Source: Todiramphus chloris collaris
Lineage: Eukaryota > Chordata > Aves > Coraciiformes > Alcedinidae
Length of the DNA: 64,000 nucleotides
Assembly (NCBI GenBank): GCA_025345505.1
Contig: JANVCC010000018.1
Location: 12,158,231-12,222,230, forward strand
Direction: 5' to 3'
Part shown: positions 10,501 to 24,560 of the stretch, one piece after another
How the letters are laid out: each line of letters begins with the position of its first letter
How positions within the stretch are numbered: the first letter of the stretch is position 1
The notes under the pieces: generated by a model
Told to the model about the DNA's origin: nothing
Databases searched by the model: none
The model's input: the letters and a program-made list of their open reading frames with translations, nothing else
Made by a program: the position numbers and the translations under genes

Positions 10501-13500
10501 TACCCAGGTGTTAGTTTTAGCCTTGATTTGTATAGATCCAAATTTTTACCTATTAACTGATACCTAGTCAATATACATTTTAAATTACATGTATGTTAAT
10601 CCTGTCTCTTCAGTTTTAACTAGCTGGCTGTGTAAGTCTTTCAAATGCATAATGTTTTCTTTATTTGCCTTTATCTCTCTATCAATATCTATGTACAGCC
10701 TTCAGAGGTTTTCTCTCTGCTGCAATGTATTTGCAGATTAGGACATAGTCTCCTGCAGAATACAAATGAATGCATTTTATTTTCTGCACGAGTTCTGCAT
10801 TTTTATGCATTAGGCAACACATTTGTGTTCACTGAATCTGTATGCGTTTCTTAGTGTTAGTGAGCTGCATATCAAGCAGATAAGGAATTAAACAATATAT
10901 AAATCAGTTCAGAAAAAAAGTTCTTGGGTATGTCTCTAAGACAGGCAACTCAACATGTGGCTGAACCTTTGTTTAATTCATCACCAGTAGGCTTCTGGTT
11001 GATTTGTTTTTAAACTTGAATCGTGTAACTTGCTTATCCTGTTCACTGGCTTCAGTTTGAGCAGGATTTTTCCAGTGAGATTATAGACGTTCCTTTAGTA
11101 TCTGTATGTGGCATGCTTTCATATGTGGTCAACACTCTTTTTTATAATAATTTTTAATATGTGAAGTCTGGGTTTGGAGAAAGTGCAGGAAAGCCTCCTT
11201 TGGCGTAGAAGGTAACAAGTTATGAACACTGAGTTTGTCATGCAAAACTCTTGACTGCCATTTTAATTTTGTATTCATTGCTCAAAGATTGTTGTTTTGG
11301 TAGGAGACCCTTCCTTCTGGTCTGTCAGGCAATGGCTGTTTTTCCAACGTCTAGGTCATAGTAGCCCATGTTCTGTTTGTGAGTTCAGGACTTGGAATGT
11401 ACTCCACCATCAACTCCTCTCTCCTCATTTGTCTTAAACTCAAATGGAGGAGAAATGTGAGGCAGGCCCCTGCATCACTGTTTCAGGTTATATTCTTCCT
11501 CGTGATGAAAATCAACTGTACTTTGAATGTGTGTGGGGTTTTGTTTTTTTGTTTTGGGTTTGTTTTTTTTTAATTATTATTATTGGTTCTTGTTCATTGG
11601 TTCTTCTTTATTTTTTAAGTGGACATTTCTTAATAAAAGAGTTGCTTCTTATTGATTGGGATAACTCCGTAAGCATAGCTTCAAAACTGCTTCTTTCAAG
11701 CAAGGCAATTTAATTTGCAGCATTGGTCCAGGCTACAAACCAGATTATGCTTTTCCTACAGTGGTTTTTTTCATAAAATAGAACTAAATTCCATCATTGT
11801 ATGGGAGCATTTGCAAACCTAGTAGAACAGTGTTTTAAAAGTTATCGTCTCTCAGCTGTGATTGACTTTCCACTTACCAAGATCTGAAAGGGATTGAAAG
11901 TAGGATTATCTACATGTGAACTTGGGCAGATGAGTAAGACATTTTCCTCTGACTTTCTTTAATACCTACAGCTTCCCCTACCATGAGGGGAATATATTAG
12001 GAATACATTTTTGAGAAGTCAGAATTCATCAGTCTTAACGGAAAAATGGACTTTTCAAATGACAAATATGGACATACAATTTTTTGGTTTGTTTTAATGG
12101 AACTTAGTGCACATGATATCTTTAAATTTGACAGGCTTACACTTTAGTTTTTTGTATGTGCTCTTCTTATCCAACAGTGGTGTGAGTAAACTAACGCTTT
12201 TATAATCTCAACCATAGCTTTCCATGAATTTTCAAAAAGTAAAAGTTCTTACCAGCTTTACAAAAAATACTTTCCAAAAATAGGAGGTACAGTACGAAAA
12301 CTGAATGCTCAGTAAGGAAGCAGATTATTTCTGTCACAATTAGTTGACAGTATTCCTTTTTCTAGAAAATCTTTTTAATAGAATTTTAACACATTGAACA
12401 TTTAATGTATATAAAACCTAGTGCTGAATAAATATGTTTTTTAAACTATATTTCTTAATTGCCTTTAACCCTGTACATGGTAATATAGTGCTGGGAAGAA
12501 TATGAAATGTATTATATCACAATTGTTCTTTAAAATAAAAATTTTGATAAATACAGGGGAAGTAACTTCAAGGAGACACTAAGTTTGAGGTGAAGCCTGT
12601 AAAATATATCTTTGAGAAGCAACTTTCACTTGATCTCATTGACTCCTCTTCAACTACCTTGTGAGAGTACACATTTCACATATGGAAAACCATAAGCTTA
12701 CTGGAGTCCACGTGCTTCCTGAATTCCACTTGGAAATTCCATTAAAAAAAAAACCAAACAAAAAACCATTTTGGGCCCACTGTGTTTTTCTAATGTAAAT
12801 TTTAATTAGTGTATGAGTATACAAAAATGCCAGCACTGGTTCACATTAAGGTCTGACCCAGCCCAGTATTCTGTGTCCAGCAGTGGCTAAAAAAAGAGAC
12901 GTTGAAGGAAGAATAGGAACATTAAAACTATATATGAAACTTACTCCATTGTTGCCGTTACCTCAGGGTAGTCAGAGTGCTTTAATTAGGAAGAGGAACT
13001 GGCAACAACTCTGTGTGTGCAACCTGTAAATTCAAGTGTTACCATTGCAAGATCTTCTAAGTGCAGTCTTGATGAAGTCAAATTAGGAAGAGTTACCTTT
13101 GGCGTGCTAAGTGGGACTAATTTACTAGAAAGATATTAAACTTGTTTACTTGTTTACACCATAAACTTGTTCACTTAAGTAAAAAAGTCTGAGTCTTTTG
13201 AGAAGCATTCTAACTCAAATAGAAGTTAGGAATTTAGTGCAAAATTATTGCATAAAATTGTACATAGATCTATCTAGTAATGGCCCCCTCCAGCACTAAA
13301 ATCTGTTAATCTTTGGAGAATGAGACTATAAATTGTGAGGAAAATCAGTGAGGATAAAAAGTAGTGGTTCCCCACTTTTCTTCCATCTAGGAATCTCTGA
13401 CTTCCAGTGTATGTCTCACAAAACAGCTTAGTTCATTGGTTTTTAGTCAGTTCTCTCTGGATGTATGTGAGGTCTCCTCCATAATTGCCTTTAACCAGAT

Positions 13501-16500
13501 ATATCAAACTGTCCATGCCCAAGCTTGCAGCACTGCTCTCGGGTTACTCTTGACTTCCTTTGTTCATGTGTGCTCTTGCCTGTACACTGACAGATGGTAA
13601 GGCTGAACATCATCTTTGTTCATTCTTCCAAGCCTGTTACTGCTCTCCCTAGCCTGACCCTACCGTGTCTTTGAGGATTCCCTCCAAATCACAACTTCAA
13701 AGATTTCTTTTTAGTGACACCCCGGTTTAGCAATAGTGGAATGCTGGTAGTGTGGCGGGGAGTACAGCACTCGTGGTTTTGCCTTTTAAAATGGCTTTAC
13801 TGTTGCTTTGGAACGTGAAGGTCTTGAATAAGATGTTTCAATATGTGCTTGTAGTTTTGCTTTCTTTCACAAGTCTATAGTGTGTCTAACATCAAGGTTG
13901 ATAGGATGCCTAGCATCTTGAAACTGTTTGAAGAGAATGAAATAAATAATAGTCTTTAAAAGTTCCTAATCTTGTTGCAGGGTCAGTAGCTGTACAATTT
14001 CAGGAACAGTTGTACACTTGCAGTTTGGTTTTACTGTTGATTTTTCATGTTTATGTTCCTGTTGTGAGTAATTAACTTTTAAATACCTATTTAACTAACT
14101 GTAATTTTCTGTGTCTTTTGTAACAGGCTTTTAGCTTTGCAGCCTTGTGCTGGAAATAGGTTTCAGTAATTGATGTTTGTGCAGACTTTTCTGTAACCAC
14201 ACAGATAGCAGCAGAATATGGAAAGACAGGCCCACAAAATGGGAAGATTAATTTATTCAGTGACCAACTCTGTCTATCCTGCTTGTGTAGGAAGGGCAGT
14301 ATTTTCTTTGCTGATTTACCTAATTAGATTGTAAATTCCTTAAGGAAAGACTGCTGGGGTTTTTTTATGCTGTAAACAGCACACCAAGATGGAGATTACA
14401 GATTTTCTATCAGATTGTTATCAGTCCTTTGAGTCATCGTTTATAAACCATGTTGATCCATGTCTAATGAGTGGAAGCAAGTCTTAGCATCAGCATTCCC
14501 CGAGTAATCTGAGTAAAGTCTTTCATGTCAGATCTGCCTATTATTTTTAAATGACACATAGATGGATTCTTTATCACTAGAGGAAAAGGGGAGCGGGGAG
14601 GGGGCATAAATAAAAAAGTAGTGCATTTTACAAGGGATCCTGACAAATTGAAAATGTATTGTAGCAATAAGGGGCTACTCAAATGCCTGCTTAGTGTTTC
14701 TATTTTCAATACTATATTAATTCAAATTTATGCTGCAGTGACAAACATGAACAAATTTTGAAATATTTACATTTACAATCTGCTGGATGTAATAAAATGG
14801 ATTTTATAATCATGTAAATCAGTAGGTTTTTGGTTGCAGCTCTTGGAAACCACAAATGTCTCTGCATTTAATGCAGCCAGTTGGTTTTAAGCATGGATGT
14901 AGCTTTTCTCAGTAAACAAGCAGTTATAATGAAGGAAAATATTTTCCTGATTTCTAGATCTCAATTCTTTGGTTACAAACACCCTTATCAATTATTTCCT
15001 TAGAACATTACTAGGGAACAAAATCTGTTGATGAAAACTATGACTCTGCTATGCTCACAGGGAGTGAAAATATAATTTCCAGAATGGATTTCATTGGGCA
15101 GAGGGAGGTGGAGGTCTGCCTGTGTTAGGTTTCCTGCTCACTATTCTCATATGTAAATAGGCAGTATTTTGTATTTTATCTCAGGCAAAGGAGAAGATTG
15201 GATTGACTATATCTTTTTATTGGCTTTTCCATTTTTAAAACAAAACTCTCTTTCGGTTATTAGTTAAGTTGGTCAGTACCAGATCCTCAAATTATGTATC
15301 TTCACTGGTAAAGCACTTACAACTCTTATCTGATATCTCTGTCCTTTAGAGTCTGGTAAACATTATATAGTGGACATCTGTACATCAAGGACATGATTTG
15401 AGATACAGCAACATTCCACTATTGCTGTAAATACTGATTTTTAAGCTAACTTCAATTTCAGGAGTGAGATAATGTACTGAACTAAACAACTGATAACAAA
15501 GATTTTCTTCATCAGTCGTGTGATGTTCGCAGTTTTATCTAATATAATTATTCAAGTGTATCATCATATAGTTTATTTTATAAAATACTCATTTTCTGAA
15601 AGCTACAGATCTAATTTCTGAGGGCACTTTTCATCTTTGGACTCCTTCCTGTGTGCCACGGGATGAGTATCTATAAAGCAATAACGAATCTGTGGAACAA
15701 GATGATGAGTCAAAACTTTGTGCATTGAAAGCAGGTTAAGCATGTTGAGCTGTTTCAATGTTTTGGGCATCTATTAGGATCTAATCTGTGAGAGAAGAGA
15801 ACTATATAAATATTGGAAAGATTTTTACCATCAGGCAGAACAGTTCAGGCTCTTATTTGAGCAAGGATTTTAAGAGCATGAAGTTTTTATTTCAGCACTG
15901 GATATAAAGAACTTGCCTTCCAAGTTTGTTAAGGATGGCTGAAGTCAGATAAAGAATATGCTTGTGCTCAAATAATGCCAAATTTCAACTGCTGGTTTCC
16001 TCTTTTTATTTATACTTAATCAGGAAAAACACTCATGCCATATACTTCACATTTTGTATATAAAATCAAATATGTTAAAAAGCTTGTGGGAATCTTGTCT
16101 TCTGTAATGTCCTACTATCAGAGTGGTGTCAGAACTGAGATATTTTGCTCTGAGATATAATTGATAAATAACTGGACTCCAGCAATACATTTTTCATCAA
16201 GAGTTTTAGTTTTCTAAGATTTGCAAGCTTACAGCTGTCTGTGTAAGAGAATGGGCGACTGGATGGATACTTTGTCAAGTCTCTGCTACTGGTAAGCAGA
16301 CCATAACTATTTGAGGAAAAATAGTTTTTTGCTGTCTAAAATTGCATAATTCAATGAAGTGTATTGTGTGGCCGTGCTCAAAGACACACAAAATACTATA
16401 TCTCAGATAAGAAGAAAATTGAACTTCTGTTTCCTGGCATGCCATGGCTGCTACAGGCTGCAGCTGCAGTCCACACTCTGATTCAGAAACGTGGTTAATT

Positions 16501-17707
16501 TTCTGTCCTTGTCAAGATTTGAGAAAGGTGGACTGATTTTTGCCTTTATTAAGCAGAGATAATATGAGTCAGAACTCCTTTATGGGCCATCCTAACCTCT
16601 GCTACCTAATAAAGGGAGAAACTGGGAAAAGATGTGAAAGCAAAGTGCTCAGGAGGAGAACATACAGTTAAGAGGAGTTTGCAATCTTTCATACAGCTAG
16701 TAGTATCTAATGCAGTTTTAAGCATCAGTGCTGTGTTTGTAGCTTGTATTTTGCTTTGTGATTTTCATGTATATATAGGGGTTTTTTGTTTTTTTAAGGA
16801 ACATTAGCATATGCATGTTCTTGATTTTAAACATGTAGTCCCTTGACAATGAAATTGTGTATTTTAACAGTTCAACATAAGGTTTGGTTTTACTTAATTT
16901 GTATTTCATTTTATAACCTATCATGACTATAATTTCTAAAATTGGGTCCTGTAATTGACTTTCCCATTGAGGTAAATTTTTGTGCAGCCTTTTATTTTAA
17001 TGAAAAAAATGAAGCCATCTGTGTTCTACTGTCAAAGAGAAAGCATGAAGCTAGAGGTAATAAAGACAGAACTGAGCAAATCTATTGTTAAAATTAAAAG
17101 CCCTTGCTTTCCTTTTCCTTGCTTTTGTTTTTTTCTTTTTCTATATTCCTTTGGGATCTTGTGAATTTCAAGCATACTCCTTTCTGCCTGGCTGTGGACC
17201 ACATTAGACTGTTTAGTGACAAATAGTTCTTTGCAAGCACTTGTTCTATCAAGGCTCTGAACAGTCCACGTCAGGTTATCTTTGCATAGTCTTTGAAGGA
17301 TGTTTTTGTGGATATATTTATTTATTATTTATTTAAAAAAAAAAAAAAGGAAGATGAGTTACGTTATTTCTTGCCTATGGTTTTAAAGATGATCATACTG
17401 GTAGGAATGCAGTGCCTTGTTGCATTACAACATTCAGAGTCATCTGAGTAGATCATTCAGAGTCACTATAAAGAGAACGTTCAATTAAAACTGGAATTTT
17501 AAATCTGTTTGATGTCTTATTGACACAGAACAACAGGCTTGACTAAGCTCCACAGCATCACCTGAGCTAGCTTTCCCCTTTCAAGGTGCAATTTCTACTG
17601 TTTAACAGAAAGCATACTCTGTTCCTCTTCCAAGAGGTGGCTGCTTCCTCAGCATGCTTCTCCTCAGCCTCAGAAAAAGAAGACAATACAGAGGAAAACT
17701 TATGTTC

Positions 17708-17760
17708 TGTGTGTGTGTGTGTGTGTGTCTAGGTACACACTCACATACACACACACATAT
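17708..17760. repeat. Compound (TG)n / (CA)n microsatellite, self-complementary
   Basis: A pure TG tract of 21 bases (17708-17728) is followed by CTAGG and then ACACACTCACATACACACACAC. The two halves can pair as an imperfect hairpin. A 17-base A run follows at 17771-17787. Confidence 0.9.
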
Positions 17761-19306
17761 ATAGTAAAGTAAAAAAAAAAAAAAAAATACAAAAAACCAA
17801 CAAACAACCTCATTCCAATGTGCTGCTTCAAAGTATTGCCCTCTTGTAGGAAGTAACTGTCACCTTTTTTATGGTTTGATTGTTAACTTCTATTTCTGGA
17901 GAATTATAAGAAAAGAATTAGAGATGGAGCAAGGTATCTTGTCATTCAAACTATAAAGCAGTGCAGAAACTATTTAAGGCAAGTGTCTTCATAGCAGAGA
18001 ACATTTCTACTGATACTTAACTTAAAATGGAGTCTTCTGTTTTATAAGAATAACCATACCTTGAAATTAAATTTTTACATGTTTTATTGCTGTCTGTTTC
18101 TGGTTCATAGTGTTGATCTTCTGCTTACATTAAGATTTTTCTGATGATGCTAGTAGACAAATGCATAGATTTCAGTCATCTTGATGTGTAAAGGTACAAT
18201 TTTAGACATTGTTCAATCTTACTGAAACCAGTGGGACTGCTTATCAGTGTGAAGTGTGGACACAGTCTTTGCATAATCTTTTTTTTTTCTCTAAAAGAAA
18301 GTTATTTTACCAACCACAATATCACAGGTGTGAAGTAATGCTTCACTTGAAACACAGATGTATGTGGACTATAGGTACCGATAGATGCAGCAGAAGCATA
18401 AGAGACATTGAAGAAGGGAAACAATCTAGGGTTTAAAAGGTGGAGGGGTGGGGAGTTTAATATAGATAAGCCTAGTCTTTTTTTTTTTTTTTTAAAGTAA
18501 TCCTACTTGTCATCTATCCTTCAATACATAGATATTTTCCATTTGTTCTCCTTCATTAACCTTCCGTTTCCTCTATCCTTAGTGCTGCAATTTTAGATTC
18601 CCCATATGCACTCTTAAAGGTGTGCATACTCACACACTATGTTGCTGCTTTCTAATCTTACTTGTTTCATAGTAAATGGAAGTGAAATGCATTCCAAATG
18701 CCCCATAAAAAGTGAATTTTCAAAATTTTTCTTAAAAACCGTAAATAACACTGTAGAAAGTTCACTTTATTTTTACTGCTCTTAGTGGTAAGTGTAGGAG
18801 ACTTGAAAAACAGACATTGTAGAAAGAAATATTGTTGCAGAAGTGCACACCATGTTTGGGGACTGAAAGTTAATTCTTCTGAAATACATTGATGATATTA
18901 ATGTGTATTTTGTTATGAGCAGTCATTTTGTGATCCAACTGTCCAAAACACAACATTATAATGTTAGATTAATTAACTTTATCCGAAAATGTAAACCTAA
19001 CTCTATAAAGATGTATTCTTAGGTAGAATTATTGGAATTCAGTTAATGTTGAACAAGATGTCTGATCTACACTCTTTCTGCTACTAGTGCCTCAATTTCT
19101 GTAGCAGTTTTTCTCAGACATTAATATTATCTTTGCCATTTCTTGCCACTTTTATCATTAGAGAGATCTGAATTTTTAGTCTGTGTTTTGAAGTAACATG
19201 CTCTTTGTGCAGATACATTCAGATGTACACAATGAACATCCAGAATGTAAATTACTGTGTTTAAATATTTAAAGAGGTAGTTGTCTGAAAAAGGAGCTTG
19301 GGGACA

Positions 19307-19758
19307 AATCATAGAATCATAAAATCGTTTCCATGGGAAAAAAACCTTTAAAATCATTGAGTCCAACCATTAACCTAACTGCCAATCCCATGACTGAACC
19401 ATATCCGTAAGCACCTCACCTACATGTCTTTTTAAATACCTTCAGGAACGGGGACTCCACCACTTCACTGGGGAGCCTGTTCCACTGCTTTCAGGGAAGA
19501 ATTTTTTACTGATGTCCAACCTAAACCTCCCCTGGGTCAACTTGAGCCCATTTCCTCTTGTCTTATCACTTGTTACCTGGAAGGAGACACCAACCCCCAC
19601 CTTGCCTAAAACCTTTTTTCAGTTAGTTGTAGAGCGATAAGGTCTCCCCTGAACCTCATCATCTTTGGGCTAAACAACCCCAGTTCCTTCAGCTGCTTCT
19701 CTTAAGAGTTATTCTCTAGAACTTTCACCAGCTTTGTTTTTGTACATGCTCCAAATGA
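19307..19758 (-). mobile_element. CR1 LINE 3' fragment, antisense
   Basis: It starts with the CR1 3' terminus in antisense (ATCATAGAATCATAAAATCG) and continues with TTGAGTCCAACCATTAACC, GGGACTCCACCACTTCACTG and GTCTCCCCTGAACCTCATCATC. It belongs to a different CR1 subfamily from the 4.6-7.2 kb pair, judging by the terminal sequence. It is 5'-truncated at about 19758. Confidence 0.92.
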
Positions 19759-21359
19759 AGCAATGTGAGAGCTTCTATTGTCTAGATAGCACATAATTTG
19801 GTAAATAGCTAAATATTTTTGATCTGTAGAAATTAACATGTCTTATGTACCTTCTACCATTTCTTGTTCTTCTCCCTTCTCTTTTCAGACTTATGATTTA
19901 AATATTGAAGATTATACTATCTTATATTAACAAGTATAGATGGAATTTAGTGATATTACGAGTGGATAAGATATGTCTGCTTTGTGACATTTGCAGTACA
20001 GAAAAGTACTTTAAATGGACAGATCTCAGAAGCATTTCACTGTCTGAAATGTTTTGTACATGAAGCTTTCAGCTGTACCCTGGCAACAGAAGTGAACCGT
20101 TTTTCAACACTTAAATATTTTAAAGTCACAAATTATGTAGGTAACTCAATAAATGCATCAGTAATCTTTGTTTTCCAACCTCTTTTGAAAAATTTGCCCT
20201 TGATATATCAGAGGTGCTTTGAAAAGATGGGAATGCCGTCTTTTATCTTTTAGAGCAGCTGTAGAACTAAGGAAAACTTTGTCCGTGTTTGATGTCTTAG
20301 AACTACTTGGACTGAAATGGAAAAGTTAACAGTTAATGCTGTCTATCTTCAGCAGAATTATAAGATGAAACTCAAGTGTTTCATATCCTGGAACTTTTCG
20401 ATCTTTGGAAGAAAAATTCAGTGTTAGGATGTGTTAATAATACAGAGAAAGCTACATTGTTATTGTAACAAGTTATTTTTGAACTCGAACATGTCAGGTA
20501 GACAGCGAATAGCTGTTCCACTTGTGAAAGCCCTCCTAGTGTGATAGCCAAACTCTTAAAGAGAAGCTGCTTCTTACTTAGTAGCAAGGTGTTTCTCATT
20601 TATAGCAACTTTCCTTCAACAGTCAGACCTTTTACCTTGTACTTTTTTACCATGAAACTCCAAGCAGTAATTATCGGTAAAAGAACCTGTCATCAACTGG
20701 AGTGAATTCAAGTCTTGGCAGAAGGTGCAGGTTTTAAACTTAGATGGACACTTTTCCTGAGAGTTGTCTGGTGGATGGCTGGTGGGATGTGGGGTTTTGA
20801 TTGTCTTAGGTTCAAACACCTATACAGGGAAATATTTAAGTACTTGTTGACAAATGTTCTTCACTGGGTGAATTAATTTAGAATCATCTTTCGGTGCTCT
20901 TTCCTGTGGGAGAAAAGATTAGGTCCCATAAATGCAGATAAAACTATTGAATTTTCATAGGTGAGTATTAGGGAAGAACAAGACATATCCGTTCTTTAAG
21001 AATGTGTGTATATGTGTGTGTACTTATGTCCGTAAATCGAGAAAAGGAAATTTAAGGAATTTTGATTGAAGAACATAGAGATATGGTCCTCTGAACTAAT
21101 CAATGAATGTGTTTGAGTGGGGTTACATTGTTTTAGGAACGTACATCTAAGTCATTCCCTGTTGTTGTATGCTTACCTGTTTTATTTGCATGTAATTAAA
21201 AAGAAGAGGTAAGAAAATGGGTTTCCAGGAAAATTACTTTGACTGTGTTCTTGCATTATTTTACAACAGTGGTGTCCTTCACAGATAGCTTATTGATTGC
21301 TTTTAAATCAACTATTTCTTAAAAAAAAAATTCTGGTTTGGTTTGATTTTTTTTTTTAG

Positions 21360-21499
21360 GTAGAGATAACAGATATTGAAAATGAAGAAAAAAGATATGA
21401 TCTCTTCTTGGGTCTTCTGGAGACTAGTCACAGTCCATCTGAATTTCAGCACTTGGTTCTACTCCTTCAAGCTTGGCCACCGATGGACATGAGGAGCAG
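21360..21499 (+). CDS. NBAS: NBAS coding exon, fourth from the end
   Basis: This 140-base exon follows a strong T-rich acceptor (a run of T, then AG at 21358-21359) and ends at AGCAG|GTTAGC. It starts on a codon boundary, in phase with the end of the preceding exon, and closes with two bases of a split arginine codon. The peptide contains VEITDIENEEKRYDLFLGLL and EFQHLVLLLQAWPPM, which match the NBAS C-terminal region in order and spacing. The donor is slightly weak (T at +3). The open frame runs past the donor into the intron to 21593; those codons have no NBAS similarity and are not part of the normal message. Confidence 0.94.
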
Positions 21500-23340
21500 G
21501 TTAGCATTCCTTCAACATGTAACAAAGGAGTTCTACGTCCTTTTGGTAGATCATATCGTGAAATTTTCGGTCAATGAATTCAAACATTGTTAAGAGGATT
21601 ACGACCTTTGGAAAGGATCGTACTGGGAAAAATAAATGGTTTCTTTAAATCAGAATTGAATCAATCAGTTTCTTCTAAAAACTTTATAGTTATGTAGTAA
21701 TTGTCCTCCTTTGAGGAGGCAGAAAACTATTTTATTGCCTAAGCACTGTTGCACAGGAAGATTTTCTATCTAGTTCAAATTTAAAGTTAAGTATTTTGCT
21801 CTTATTTTTGGCAGTATGTATAAAATCCATAAAAAAGGAATAGAAAGTTCTGACTTATTTTTTTCTTTCAAAGTTATACTTCGCAGAAAAACTTTGAAAG
21901 TTAATGTTCAGATGACTGCAACAGACAATCTGCAGGAGGTCTGTGAGGGTAATGGTACAAGCAGTGGTGCTTCTCTTTCCTAGATCTACTACCTATTATT
22001 TCTGTCTCTGAATAAAGTATCCAAAAGGAACAAATGCATACCAGGGCAGATACATGCTAGCCCAACAATTTAAAGCAAAAATACTTTTTTAGAAATACTC
22101 ATCAGAATGGATAGTTACTCAAAGTGCTGATTTGGAACATCTTGACTACGTTAGTTTTTACCAATTCTTTGGGGTTTATCTGTGACTTTCTGAACACATT
22201 TAAAGGTACAAATTTTAGCTGTTCTCAACTGATGATCACTTCTAAGGTATAAGGATTCATATGATCTTGTGAGGCAGTAGTCAGTCACATATCTTTCAAG
22301 GAGAGCAATAACATGAACAAATTTTTGAAGGGGTGCAGTGTGGCATGTGTTATCTGACAGTAGTTAAGCTAGAAACATTAAATGATGGTTCCATTGGATT
22401 TACTGTGGGATATTGTTTGCAGCCTGTTTTAACTTAGGAGTGCACTCCCCAAAGTGTTATGTGAATTGATTTGTTAGAAAAGTTAAGGCTTATCTTTTTA
22501 TGAAAAATAACTCTTTTGTGTAGTTGTAGAGAACTGGTCTACTAGAAGGTAATCTGTAAGGGTTATTCACCTTCAAGCCTGCAGTTTGTTTGCAATTTCT
22601 GGATAAGCATTAACCTGAAGGTTTTAGGACAGTTTTATAAGCCAAAAATGGTCTTAAGTGCATTAAGAAGTACAAGGACTGCTGTGCCATCTAGCACAAA
22701 TTCAGATTCCAACTTTCTTGTTTGGGTTCATTTTAATTGTAATTGAAAATCAGATGCCAAATAGTGTGTGGGAACTGTCAGACTTTTTGAGTTTAAGGTA
22801 CTGTTTAGATTAGAAAAAACAATCGAGTGTTAAACTTATGGATCAAAGGATCAAGTGCAATTCTTTTTCCATGAGTTGAACAGAAAAAATAAAGATTTTG
22901 TGAAAGGAGAACACTTCTTCTATGTAGATAATTCTTGTCTCCTACTTTATAACAGAGGAAATTAAAAATTGGTTAATTTTATCTCCCACTTGGTGTTCTG
23001 TTCCTTCAAGTTCACTTCCTGAAGCAAAGAAGAGAAAACAAAATAATGATTAAATGTGATTCGTAGTCGCAACTAACAGTGGCTTCAATTTCAGAGCTGG
23101 GATACGTCTTAGTTCCAAGTTCTCCGAAGTCTGAAAATTTGCATAAAATACTTAGATCACTTGTATCATAACTTGTATAGGGGCTGAAGTAGTTACTATA
23201 GTTCCTAGGTCACAATTAGTCACAATTATGACATAAAGAAGTCAATTTGGCTAACATAAGGGGCAAGAGAACAGGGTAAACTAATTCACAACCTTACTTG
23301 TGATTCTGTGATTTTTCATGTATTTATCAGTAGCTGAGGA

Positions 23341-24560
23341 CAGAAGGAATCTTTGCAGATATCTACTTCAACTTCCATGCTCAAAGCAGGGTCATCTAGA
23401 GCAGACTGCACAAGGCTACGGAGCTGTTGGAGTCTGAGTATCTCCAAGATTGGAGACTCCACAGCTATAACAAAAAAATTTCTCTTACATTTTAGTGAAG
23501 TGTTTTTATTTGTGCCTATGGCCTTTTGTGGTATTATTGGGCATCACTGAGAAGAGTCAGGCTCCCTTTTCTTTGCTTTCCCCATCAGGTACTTATACAA
23601 TTGATAGAATTCTTCCAGGACTTTTTTTTTCAGCCTGAACAGCCCCAACTTTCTCATCATTTTCAGCCTCTGCTTGTTGGACAGATACTCCAAATCCTTT
23701 CATCATCTTTGAGGCACCTTCCTAGACTTCAGCACATCTGTGTCACATTTGTACTGGGGAGTCCAGAACTGGATTTCTCTTCAGTGCTGAGGAGAGGGGA
23801 ATTATCACCTCCATCGACCTGATTGCAACACTCTTCCTGGTGCAGAGCAGGATGCTGTTGTCCTTTTTTTGCTGCAAGGGTAACTGGATTACCTATGGTC
23901 ATCTTGTCCAGGCTCCTTTCCAGGTGGTTGGCTCTTTAGTGATGGTAATTTCTTTCCAGGTAGAGGGGTGGACTTTGTATTTCCTGTTGCTGCGTTTCAT
24001 GTTGTTGATCTCTGTCCATTCCTTCAGCCCCTTAACGTACAACTAAATGTCAGGAAAAGCATCTGGTATATCAGGCACTCTCTTCCAGTTTTGTATCATC
24101 TGCTAACTTCCTGTCAGCGTACTCTGATTGTCATCCTGGTCCTCAATGAAGATGTTAGATTATTTGCCTCAGTATAGACCTCTGGGGTCCACCAGTGGTC
24201 ACTGAATTTTATGCCACTGATCACAACTATTTGAACATAGCAGTTCAAGCAATTTTCAATCTGCCTCACTGTCCACTTACCTAGTCCATACAAATTTGTC
24301 AGTGAGGAAGTTGTGGGAGACAGTGTCAAAAGCATTGCTGAATTAATTCGAGGTATGTACTGTCAGCCATCATCTGCCAAGCCAGTCATTTCATCATCAA
24401 GGGGTATCAGGTTAGTGAGTCATGATTTTTCTCTTTTTAAGTCCATAATGACTATTTTCAGACTGATCCTTGTCCTTCATTTGCTTGGGAATGCTTCCAG
24501 GAAGTTTTGCTTCGTCTTCCCAGGAACAGAAGGTGTGGCTGACCAGGCCATATCTTGAGA
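23341..24560 (-). mobile_element. CR1 LINE, long, old, antisense
   Basis: About 1.2 kb of diverged CR1 in antisense. Near the 3' side it has TGCTCAAAGCAGGGTCATCTAGAG and GGAGACTCCACAGC. In the middle it has GTACTGGGGAGTCCAGAACTGGA. On the 5' side it has GATGAAGATGTTAGATTATT, TCAATCTGCCTCACTGTCCAC and GGGAGACAGTGTCAAAAGCATTG, which encode (antisense) the RT thumb and palm region. The outermost 3' terminus is not clear. Many stops and small gaps in all frames make it one of the older copies. Confidence 0.9.

Larger units (their letters stand above)
557..21359 (+). other. NBAS: NBAS intron, about 20.8 kb
   Basis: The largest complete intron in the window. It holds a probable antisense CR1 scrap near 2.2 kb, the opposed CR1 pair at 4.6-7.2 kb, an antisense CR1 at 19.3 kb, a GT/CA microsatellite at 17.7 kb and several T or A runs. 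Most of 7.2-17.7 kb is AT-rich sequence in which I recognise no gene and no clear repeat. A short stretch at 12840-12910 resembles an old interspersed repeat, but I could not assign it. Confidence 0.9.

Noticed and set aside
12840-12910. Old interspersed repeat (CAGCCCAGTATTCTGTGTCC)
   Set aside because: It resembles a sequence seen in amniote introns, but I cannot name the family or define its ends, so it is not listed as a feature.
23341-24560. Host-gene exons suggested by several overlapping + strand open frames
   Set aside because: The same DNA reads as CR1 ORF2 on the minus strand; the + frames are shadows.
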